The notes under the pieces: generated by a model | Databases searched by the model: none | Seen by the model: the letters and a program-made list of their open reading frames with translations, nothing else | What the model was told of the DNA's origin: nothing | Shown here: positions 1-5,227 of the stretch, piece by piece | Numbering within the stretch: position 1 is the first letter of the stretch | How the letters are laid out: every line of letters starts with the position of its first letter | Translations under genes and position numbers: made by a program | From: Actinomycetota bacterium | GTDB taxonomy: Bacteria > Actinomycetota > Actinomycetes > Actinomycetales > Microbacteriaceae | NCBI GenBank assembly: GCA_010028615.1 | Contig: RHAS01000060.1 | Coordinates: 1-5,641, forward strand | Direction of reading: 5' to 3' | Length of the DNA: 5,641 bases

Positions 1-556
1 TTAGCTCAAGTACTTCGCCAACTAGCTCTGGGTCTAACGCGCTGGTTACCTCATCTAGAAGTAGTAGTTCTGGATCCATGGCAACTGCGCGCATTATCGC
101 CGTTCGCTGTTGCTGACCACCGGATAACTTATCTGGATAGTCATTAGCCTTATCAGCTAGACCAATACGTCCTAAAAGTTTTAGGGCTATATCTTCAGCC
201 TCTTGCTTTTTTAGGCCCTTCACGTTTCTAAGAGCTAGGGTGATATTCTCCAGAATGGTCAAATGCGCGAACAGATTAAATGCCTGAAAAACTAGACCAA
301 TCTTTCTTCTAATCAGATCCTGATTGACTCGGGGATCAGAGATGTCTTCACCGTTGAGAAAAATCTGACCGTCTGAAATCTCTTCAATCAGGTTGATACA
401 GCGAAGCAGTGTCGACTTACCGGAACCAGAGGATCCGATCAGCGCAACAATCTGACCTCGATAGACCTCAAGGTCAATGCCGTTCAGCACGACCTTATCC
501 TCAAAATCTTTCTTTAGATTCTTCACATCCAGAATCATTGGTCCTAGAGCCGTCAT
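1..556 (-). CDS. Polar amino-acid ABC transporter ATP-binding protein, 3' end cut off by the window
   Basis: This is the cytoplasmic ATPase of an amino-acid importer (GlnQ/HisP type) that powers the permease encoded just upstream. The 185 visible residues hold Walker A GSSGSGKST (residues 41-49), the Q-loop VFQAFN (Q91), the ABC signature LSGGQQQR (144-151), Walker B LLLLDE with catalytic Glu169, and the D-loop SALD (172-175). Family members run about 240-250 residues, so roughly 60, including the switch histidine, lie beyond base 1. The ATG at 556 is preferred over an in-frame ATG at 538 because a strong GGAGGT sits 5 nt before it. The start overlaps the permease stop as ATGA, indicating one transcript and translational coupling. 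The family call is firm; the substrate is unknown. Confidence 0.95.
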   Translation of the reverse strand, partial: MTALGPMILDVKNLKKDFEDKVVLNGIDLEVYRGQIVALIGSSGSGKSTLLRCINLIEEISDGQIFLNGEDISDPRVNQDLIRRKIGLVFQAFNLFAHLTILENITLALRNVKGLKKQEAEDIALKLLGRIGLADKANDYPDKLSGGQQQRTAIMRAVAMDPELLLLDEVTSALDPELVGEVLEL

Positions 557-1422
557 AGCACACCTCCAGCCTGCTCACGCTTTGCAAGGCGAGTGGTGAT
601 GTAGTCGGCTAGGCGGACTGTCGGTATGGCAAGAAGCACAAAGAGCAGACCAGCAACAACATACGGGGTGAAATTAGCAAACCTCGCCACTTCGATTTGG
701 GCAGCTCGAACAGCATCAATGGCACCTAATACTGAGATAAGGCCAACATCTTTTTGCAGTGAGACAAAATCATTCATCAGTGGCGGCGCAACTTTGCGAA
801 ATGCTTGCGGTAGCACTACAAGGCGCATCGATTGACCATAACTTAACCCAAGAGATCTAGCGGCTAGTCGCTGCGATGGGTGCACAGCTTCGATGCCAGC
901 TCTGAACACTTCGGCAACATAGGCGCTATAGGTGAGAATCAAGGCAACCGTGCCCAGCACTTCGGCTGGGATCCGGCCAAGAAATTCAAGACGAAGACCT
1001 GGGATACCAAAGCCAACCAAATACAGCACAATAATCAGCGGTAAACCCCGAAACAGGTCAACATAACCTCTGACTAAAAGTCTTATTGGAGTGAAGATTG
1101 GAGCACGCAGAGTGCGAAGCAGTGCCAGGCTAAGCCCAATTACTAATACGCCGATGCAAGAAAAGAACAGCACGCGTAAATTAAGCATTAGCCCATCAAG
1201 AACTTTAGGCCAAGCTGCTTGGAGGGTTTCTAAATCAAAAAAGCTCTGTTCGACTCGATCCCAGCCTGGAGCATTGATGATTGTTATCCAGGCGATAGCG
1301 GCAAACCCGAGTGTGCTGAGAAATGCTATCAGCGTGGATTTTTGTTTCCTAGATTTACGAAAAGCCCGGCGCTCAAGCTCTATTTGACTAGGAGCTTGAG
1401 GCCGAGCTTTATCGTTAGACAT
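553..1422 (-). CDS. Polar amino-acid ABC transporter permease (HisM/GlnP family)
   Basis: This 289-residue inner-membrane subunit forms the translocation channel of an amino-acid importer, probably as a homodimer since only one permease is encoded. A basic cytoplasmic N-terminus (about residues 1-28) precedes a first hydrophobic segment at 31-50. Further membrane segments lie near 79-104, 118-140, 155-175, 226-236 and 253-275. The cytoplasmic EAA-type loop that docks on the ATPase is clear: RLAARSLGLS (185-194) followed by LPQAF (204-208). The upstream stretch EVFRAGIEAV (171-180) is also typical of the His/Glu/Gln family. The ATG begins 2 nt after the binding-protein stop with no good ribosome site, so translation is probably coupled. 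The stop overlaps the ATPase start by 4 nt. Specificity cannot be read from the permease. Confidence 0.95.
   Translation of the reverse strand: MSNDKARPQAPSQIELERRAFRKSRKQKSTLIAFLSTLGFAAIAWITIINAPGWDRVEQSFFDLETLQAAWPKVLDGLMLNLRVLFFSCIGVLVIGLSLALLRTLRAPIFTPIRLLVRGYVDLFRGLPLIIVLYLVGFGIPGLRLEFLGRIPAEVLGTVALILTYSAYVAEVFRAGIEAVHPSQRLAARSLGLSYGQSMRLVVLPQAFRKVAPPLMNDFVSLQKDVGLISVLGAIDAVRAAQIEVARFANFTPYVVAGLLFVLLAIPTVRLADYITTRLAKREQAGGVL
562..567 (-). promoter_or_regulatory. Ribosome binding site of the ABC ATPase gene
   Basis: The minus strand reads GGAGGT, then five bases, then ATG at 556. This is the strongest Shine-Dalgarno in the window. It lies inside the last codons of the permease gene and decides the ATPase start in favour of 556 rather than 538. 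Confidence 0.8.
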
Positions 1423-1424
1423 TC

Positions 1425-2249
1425 CTATTTCAGTACTGGAACACCAGCGTCAGCGGTTAGCCAAGTTTCTTCTAGCTTGGCTAGGGTTCCATCGGCGCGA
1501 AGATCATCGACCGCCTTGGTAACAGCTGCAGTTAGCTTTGAACCTTTATCCAAAACTAGACCGAACTGGTCACCCTTTTCTGCAGTTGGTAACTGACCGA
1601 CTAATACACCGCCGTCTAGTTCACAGCAGGATGCGTATAGAGCAGTTGGTAGATCCAAAACAATTGCATCTACCTGACCATTGCTCAGCGCTGCCTTTGC
1701 ATCGTCGTTGTTGTTGAAAGCCAATGCTTCTTGGTTTGGCTTAATGACATTAACGATTGCATCGTACGAGGTAGTTCCGGTCGCAGCACCAATCAGATAG
1801 TTCTTCAAATCTGCAATGCTCTTAGCTGCTGCAGCAGGAGAAGATGCAGTGGTAACAACAACCTGTGCTGTTTCGTAGTATGCGGACGAGAAATCAACAT
1901 TAGCTTTGCGCTCTTCGGTGATCGAATACTGCTGCAGGTTGAAATCGAAGTTCTTAGGTCCCGGCGCAATTGCCTCATCGAAGGTGGTTCTTACCCAGAT
2001 GACATCTTCTTTAGCAAAGCCGAGCTTTTCAGCAACTGCGTAAGCAACTGCTGCCTCAAAACCCTCGCCTGATGCTGGGTCATCCCCTACGACCCAAGGC
2101 TCGTATGCTGGATTTCCAGTTCCGATAGTTAGCTTTCCTGGAGTAATAGTGTCACCGGAAATATCTGTTGATGCACAAGCCGTGAGGCTGGTAGCCAAAA
2201 CGGCAGCGGTTAGCGCGGCAAATGCCCGCCAAATTTTCTTTGATGCCAT
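1425..2249 (-). CDS. Amino-acid ABC transporter substrate-binding lipoprotein (SBP family 3)
   Basis: This secreted, membrane-anchored receptor delivers a polar amino acid to the permease. The 274-residue product starts with a lipoprotein signal: basic MASKK, a hydrophobic core, and lipobox LTAC with Cys25 as the lipidated residue. The family-3 domain spans about 38-268. SITEER (109-114) aligns with SITEKR of E. coli HisJ, so Arg114 should bind the substrate carboxylate. Asp199 in VDAIVLD (193-199) is the probable amino-group ligand. A vicinal Cys208-Cys209 pair is unusual. A longer frame can open at TTG 2264, but its codons contain the AAGGAG ribosome site, so ATG 2249 is the start. It is the first gene of the SBP-permease-ATPase operon. 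The ligand is unknown; the cbs/metB neighbours suggest, but do not prove, a sulfur amino acid. Confidence 0.93.
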   Translation of the reverse strand: MASKKIWRAFAALTAAVLATSLTACASTDISGDTITPGKLTIGTGNPAYEPWVVGDDPASGEGFEAAVAYAVAEKLGFAKEDVIWVRTTFDEAIAPGPKNFDFNLQQYSITEERKANVDFSSAYYETAQVVVTTASSPAAAAKSIADLKNYLIGAATGTTSYDAIVNVIKPNQEALAFNNNDDAKAALSNGQVDAIVLDLPTALYASCCELDGGVLVGQLPTAEKGDQFGLVLDKGSKLTAAVTKAVDDLRADGTLAKLEETWLTADAGVPVLK

Positions 2250-2255
2250 GAATGT

Positions 2256-2261
2256 CTCCTT
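2256..2261 (-). promoter_or_regulatory. Ribosome binding site of the binding-protein gene
   Basis: AAGGAG on the minus strand lies 6 nt before ATG 2249. It rules out the upstream TTG at 2264, whose second and third codons (AAG GAG) are this site. The strong site fits the high expression expected of a binding protein relative to its permease. Confidence 0.8.
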
Positions 2262-2270
2262 CAAGATTTA

Positions 2271-2298
2271 GGTGGGTAGCAAGTCCTATTTTCCCACC
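2271..2298. repeat. Inverted repeat in the 72-bp gap before the transporter operon
   Basis: On the plus strand GGTGGG (2271-2276) is mirrored by CCCACC (2293-2298). A further TAG (2277-2279) pairs with CTA (2286-2288), giving a 9-bp stem with a 4-nt one-sided bulge and a 6-nt loop. It ends about 10 nt before the AAGGAG of the binding-protein gene. As RNA it would be a hairpin in the leader, or at the 3' end of the methyltransferase transcript. No T-run follows on the minus strand, so a classical intrinsic terminator is unlikely; an operator or leader structure is possible. I found no convincing -10/-35 pair in this gap. Confidence 0.4.
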
Positions 2299-2321
2299 CT
2301 TTTAGAGCCAGCTTGCCTGTT

Positions 2322-2924
2322 TTACGCTCTATTACCGATAGGAAGATACTGGCTGGGGATGTTGGTGGCAACCAAATAGCTAGTGAATATAAAGGTGTTT
2401 TCGAATAGTTGGTTTATCTTGTCGTAGTCGATTCTTGCCTTCGCCGCGGCTATGTCCTCAGGTGTATAAATGTGGGCGGGGAAATAGCCAGGCTTATAGA
2501 ACATGAGGAAATAGTGGCCTTTGGGTGCCAGTAGGTCGAGGATCTGCTGGTAGGAAGTGCTCTCAAAATAGGAGGGTGCTCCGTAGAGGCCAAGGACTGT
2601 GTCAAATTTCTGATCGTTAGTCTTTACCCACTGTTCAAAAGTTGCTTGGACGGTGTTGTAATCGGGGAATTTAGCTTTTAGTTTTTCCAGCATTCCGGCA
2701 CTTGGATCGATACCTAGGTAATCCTCTTTGGCTATCTCGTTGTAGTGCAGGCTAAGGCCGGTGCCACAACCGAGATCTAAAACTTTTCCTCTAATCCAAG
2801 GTGAAGCTATCTTGAATAGTTCTTGGTCTTCTTCTTGAAATTCTTTGGCCGAGTAATGCTCATCGTAAGTTTTAGCAAACTCATCGTAGATTGCTTCAAC
2901 TCTCTCTTGCTCAGACCCAGACAT
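2322..2924 (-). CDS. Small class I SAM-dependent methyltransferase, substrate unknown
   Basis: This 200-residue soluble protein has a Rossmann-type methyltransferase fold. Motif I VLDLGCGTG (48-56) is the SAM-binding loop. LGIDPS (70-75) carries Asp73, the expected ligand of the SAM ribose. FDTVLGLYGAPSYF (107-120) occupies the motif IV position, and LLAPKGHYFL (131-140) resembles the strand following motif V. The N-terminal YDEFAKTYDEHY (13-24) is typical of UbiE/Methyltransf_11-like enzymes. I do not recognise the subfamily or substrate. The ATG at 2924 lies 8 nt after the metB stop, and TAGGA, which contains that stop codon, serves as ribosome site 6 nt before the ATG. It is therefore almost certainly co-transcribed with metB. 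A role in methyl or thiol metabolism around homocysteine and SAM is a guess from context only. Confidence 0.88.
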   Translation of the reverse strand: MSGSEQERVEAIYDEFAKTYDEHYSAKEFQEEDQELFKIASPWIRGKVLDLGCGTGLSLHYNEIAKEDYLGIDPSAGMLEKLKAKFPDYNTVQATFEQWVKTNDQKFDTVLGLYGAPSYFESTSYQQILDLLAPKGHYFLMFYKPGYFPAHIYTPEDIAAAKARIDYDKINQLFENTFIFTSYLVATNIPSQYLPIGNRA

Positions 2925-2930
2925 GAGAAA

Positions 2931-2935
2931 TCCTA
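2931..2935 (-). promoter_or_regulatory. Ribosome binding site of the methyltransferase, overlapping the metB stop
   Basis: The minus strand reads TAGGA, where TAG is the metB stop codon, 6 nt before ATG 2924. The placement supports stop-coupled reinitiation. TAGGAT also fits a TANNNT -10 hexamer 5 nt before the ATG, so an extra leaderless start cannot be excluded, but operon coupling is the simpler reading. Confidence 0.55.
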
Positions 2936-4081
2936 AATTTTCTCAAGAGCTTGCTTCAAATCATCAAGGATGTCGGAGATGTGCTCAACACCGACTGACA
3001 ATCTGACAATATCTTTCGCTACCTCAAGTGGTGATCCGTTAGCCGATGCGTGGGTCATCTCTGCTGGGTAATTCACGAGTGATTCAACACCACCGAGGCT
3101 CTCGGCCAAGGTAAACAATTTGGTTGACTCACAGAATTTCTTAGCAGCGCTTTCACCACCGGATAACTTGAAAGACAGCATTCCACCAAAACCAGCCATC
3201 TGAGTTCTAGCTAGGTCATGACCTGGATGATTTAGTAGTCCCGGATAATAAACCGCGGCAACTTTATCTGTTCTTGTTTCAAGATAGTTAGCTACCGCCT
3301 GAGCATTAAAGCAGTGCTTGTCCATTCTTAGGGCAAGAGTTTTAAGCGAACGATGCGTAAGCCATGCATCAAATGGCGATGAAACAGCTCCAACGGCAAA
3401 CTGGATAAACTCGATTTTCTTGGCTAGCTCCCCATCGTTTAGGACAAGTGCACCACCTAAAACATCAGAGTGGCCACCTAAATACTTAGTCGTTGAATGC
3501 ATAACTACATCAGCGCCGAGTTCTAGTGGGCGTTGAAGGTAGGGAGTGGCAAAGGTGTTATCGACAACTGCGATCGCCCCGTGACGATGCGCTATCTCAG
3601 AAACCTTGGCAATGTCAAAGATTGTCATCATCGGATTCGATGGAGTTTCAATCCAGACCATTTTGGTCTTACCAGCGATAAAGCTCTGCTCTAACTGCTC
3701 AAAATTATTGAGGTCAACGATGCTGAATTCAACTCCCCAGTCCTTGAATACTCGGGCAAAGAGCCGATAGGAGCCGCCATACATGTCATCAGCCAAGATG
3801 GCGTGATCGCCAGGTCCTAGCACGGTTCTGATTACGGCATCTTCGGCAGCTAGCCCAGAGGAGAAACTCAGTCCGAAACGACCTCCCTCGAGGGAAGCTA
3901 GGGCCTCCTGCAAAGCTGATCTAGTTGGGTTGGCAGCACGGTTGTATTCAAAGCCATCGCGGAGATTTCCTACCCCGTCCTGCTTATGGGTTGAGGTCAT
4001 ATGGATAGGTGGAATCACGCTACCGGTTTTCTCATCCGGGTGCTGTCCTACGTGAATAGCCCTAGTTTCAAATTCTGACAT
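2933..4081 (-). CDS. metB: Cystathionine gamma-lyase / gamma-synthase (Cys/Met metabolism PLP enzyme)
   Basis: This 382-residue fold-type I PLP enzyme is full length for the family (about 380-400). Lys199 in HSTTKYLGGHSD (195-206) is the Schiff-base lysine. Asp174 in VVDNTFATP (172-180) holds the pyridine nitrogen. YNRAANPTR (46-54) carries the Tyr/Arg that grip the cofactor phosphate of the partner subunit, and Tyr101 in MYGGSYR (100-106) stacks on PLP. SLGGVESL (328-335) and RLSVGVE (360-366, Arg360 for the substrate carboxylate) are also standard. Synthases and lyases are hard to separate by sequence. Because cystathionine beta-synthase is encoded nearby, gamma-lyase (cystathionine to cysteine, 2-oxobutyrate and ammonia) is the more economical assignment. 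It probably heads a two-gene unit with the methyltransferase. GAGG lies only 1 nt before the ATG, too close for a normal ribosome site. Confidence 0.93.
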   Translation of the reverse strand: MSEFETRAIHVGQHPDEKTGSVIPPIHMTSTHKQDGVGNLRDGFEYNRAANPTRSALQEALASLEGGRFGLSFSSGLAAEDAVIRTVLGPGDHAILADDMYGGSYRLFARVFKDWGVEFSIVDLNNFEQLEQSFIAGKTKMVWIETPSNPMMTIFDIAKVSEIAHRHGAIAVVDNTFATPYLQRPLELGADVVMHSTTKYLGGHSDVLGGALVLNDGELAKKIEFIQFAVGAVSSPFDAWLTHRSLKTLALRMDKHCFNAQAVANYLETRTDKVAAVYYPGLLNHPGHDLARTQMAGFGGMLSFKLSGGESAAKKFCESTKLFTLAESLGGVESLVNYPAEMTHASANGSPLEVAKDIVRLSVGVEHISDILDDLKQALEKI

Positions 4082-4087
4082 ACCTCA

Positions 4088-4093
4088 AGCCTA
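4088..4093 (-). promoter_or_regulatory. Candidate -10 element for a leaderless metB transcript
   Basis: The minus strand reads TAGGCT, six bases, then ATG at 4081. TANNNT with this spacing puts transcription start at or next to the start codon, the usual geometry of actinobacterial leaderless mRNAs. The upstream -35 match is poor (TTAGCC with a 17-nt spacer). The lack of a usable ribosome site supports the idea, but a 6-bp match occurs often by chance. Confidence 0.35.
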
Positions 4094-4116
4094 AACTGTG
4101 TTTCGGGCCAGGCTAA

Positions 4117-4695
4117 CTACAACAATCGATCTAGCAGCTCCGCTCTCTCAGAAAGCCATTCCGAAAAGGCCTCACAGCCTGCTAAACGGATAGCCTTAGC
4201 TGCCTCCAGTGCATTGAACTCCGGCAATTTGAAGTGCGCCAACCAAACGGCACATGCTGCAAGAAAAGCCTGCTCATCCCTATCTGCCAACATCAATAGA
4301 AAAATGTCTGGATCAACAATCTCCACCCCATACGTCACCTGCGCCTCTTTGGGGAAGTCCGAGACGTTAAAGGTCAGCAAATATTTAGACTGACTGTGAA
4401 TCGCGGCGGCTAGAACATGCTCGTCAGTCTTGTCCCTGCACCCTAACTTTCCAACTAAATACTCGTAGTCAATAACCAGGGATTCTCTAAAGTGGTGATT
4501 CAAAGAATTCAATCGATAAGTCACGGATGCTGACTTATTTGGAAAGCGCTTAACTAAGCTCCGAATGGTTTCAACTATGATTTCCTGACTCCAACGCAGT
4601 TCAATCAATTCACAGTCGGCGAGAGTTAGAAGTAGATTTCTGAGATATAACTTGTGAAGGCAGTTTGCATCAACTAGGACTCTATCTACGAGCAT
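4117..4695 (-). CDS. PIN-domain ribonuclease, probable toxin of a type II TA pair
   Basis: This 192-residue protein has a PIN nuclease domain (about residues 4-130) with the expected acidic centre: Asp9 in VLVDAN, Glu42 in IIVETIRSL, Asp88/Asp91 in CRDKTDEHVLAAAI, and Asn110/Asp113 in LLTFNVSDFP. All are intact, so it should be an active Mg-dependent ribonuclease. A helical extension of about 60 residues follows, making it longer than classical VapC toxins (about 130) and closer to PIN_3-type proteins paired with excisionase-like partners. The ATG lies 14 nt inside the end of the HTH gene with no good ribosome site, so translation should depend on that gene, as in antitoxin-first operons. The toxin role comes from architecture and context; the RNA target is unknown. 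One sampled 60-bp stretch has lower GC (38%) than metB, another does not (53%). Confidence 0.85.
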   Translation of the reverse strand: MLVDRVLVDANCLHKLYLRNLLLTLADCELIELRWSQEIIVETIRSLVKRFPNKSASVTYRLNSLNHHFRESLVIDYEYLVGKLGCRDKTDEHVLAAAIHSQSKYLLTFNVSDFPKEAQVTYGVEIVDPDIFLLMLADRDEQAFLAACAVWLAHFKLPEFNALEAAKAIRLAGCEAFSEWLSERAELLDRLL

Positions 4696-5194
4696 TTTTC
4701 ACCGGGTCAAAGCCTTCTAGCTTGCCCAGTTCATAGTCCTCTTTTGCCATGTCCTCTAAGAATTTCTTGCGCTCTGCTTTGATCTGATTTTCTAAGCGAA
4801 TCAATTCCGTGAACTCTATTTTGCGATGCTTGCCAACCAAGGTAATTGGAATTTTGTATTCGTCGAGCATCTTTATCAGCGTTGGCCTTGAGTATCCCAG
4901 ATAATCAGCCGCTTGCTGTGTGGTGAAAGTATCTCTTGAGCCGACAATGTGTATTTGAGATCTAATGGCTGCCTTATTTGCCAACTCAATAAGAATCGGG
5001 CCAAATTCACTTGGAAGCTCAAAATTCTCCCCGTTTACTTCAAGTTTTACGACGCTCTTTCTCTTTGACTCATTGAGCGATTCGCTTATCTGTCTAAGTG
5101 CTTTTACGAGCTTTGTGCTTAGATTTATTGGCTTGTTCACACCTGAAATATTATTCGAAATATTCGAAAAGTCAATGTTTAGAGCATCTCGCAT
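4682..5194 (-). CDS. Excisionase/MerR-type HTH protein, probable antitoxin
   Basis: This 170-residue DNA-binding protein is the likely antitoxin and autorepressor of the downstream PIN gene. The winged helix-turn-helix (HTH_17-like) spans about 89-130: FTTQQAADYLGYSRPTLIKM with recognition helix around 102-110, then the wing VGKHRKIEF (120-128). The charged, probably helical tail from 135 (ERKKFLEDMAKEDYELGKLE) is where antitoxins of this layout would contact the nuclease. The N-terminal 85 residues match no motif I can name; they contain a Ser/Asn repeat (SNISNNIS, 10-17) produced by a tandem DNA repeat. ATG 5194 is the only early ATG, lacks a ribosome site, and sits 6 nt after TAACCT, suggesting a leaderless mRNA. 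Sampled 60-bp stretches are 33-42% GC against 50-58% in metB, which hints at transfer. Confidence 0.85.
   Translation of the reverse strand: MRDALNIDFSNISNNISGVNKPINLSTKLVKALRQISESLNESKRKSVVKLEVNGENFELPSEFGPILIELANKAAIRSQIHIVGSRDTFTTQQAADYLGYSRPTLIKMLDEYKIPITLVGKHRKIEFTELIRLENQIKAERKKFLEDMAKEDYELGKLEGFDPVKNARR
5152..5169. repeat. Perfect 9-bp tandem repeat (TATTCGAAA x2) in the antitoxin 5' coding region
   Basis: The plus strand carries TATTCGAAA at 5152-5160 and again at 5161-5169. Each copy includes the palindrome TTCGAA. It lies 25 bases into the HTH gene, so it is in register with three codons and encodes the echo in SNISNNIS. It may be a simple slippage duplication or a second binding site for the HTH protein. 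Confidence 0.6.
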
Positions 5195-5200
5195 ACGAGT

Positions 5201-5214
5201 AGGTTAACTTAACC
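5201..5214 (-). promoter_or_regulatory. Candidate promoter and operator of the HTH/PIN module
   Basis: GGTTAA (5202-5207), one base, TTAACC (5209-5214) is a perfect 13-bp palindrome in the 33-bp gap between the cbs stop and the HTH start. On the minus strand its right arm overlaps TAACCT (5206-5201), a TANNNT -10 hexamer exactly 6 nt before ATG 5194. A repressor on the palindrome would block the -10. This is the expected arrangement if the HTH protein represses its own leaderless transcript. No good -35 is visible at 16-18 nt spacing. Repressor binding is inferred. Confidence 0.5.
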
Positions 5215-5227
5215 CCGCGACATCTAG

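Noticed and set aside
1342..1596. Plus-strand open frame spanning the binding protein/permease junction
   Set aside because: It is antisense to two well-supported genes, is low-complexity in Ser, and has no ribosome site or family match.
1731..2072. Plus-strand open frame of 113 codons
   Set aside because: It lies wholly antisense to the binding-protein gene, is rich in Cys, Ser and Arg, and has no recognisable motif; it is a shadow frame.
2250..2264. A five-codon N-terminal extension of the binding protein starting at TTG 2264
   Set aside because: Its AAG GAG codons are the ribosome binding site for ATG 2249, and the lipoprotein signal reads best from 2249.
2303..2331. TAGAGC/GCTCTA inverted repeat around the methyltransferase stop, as a terminator
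   Set aside because: The stem is only 6 bp with a 17-nt loop and is followed by an A-rich rather than T-rich run on the minus strand.
4093..4103. AAAC-TGT-GTTT mini-hairpin after the PIN gene as a terminator
   Set aside because: A 4-bp AT-rich stem with no T-tract is too weak to call.
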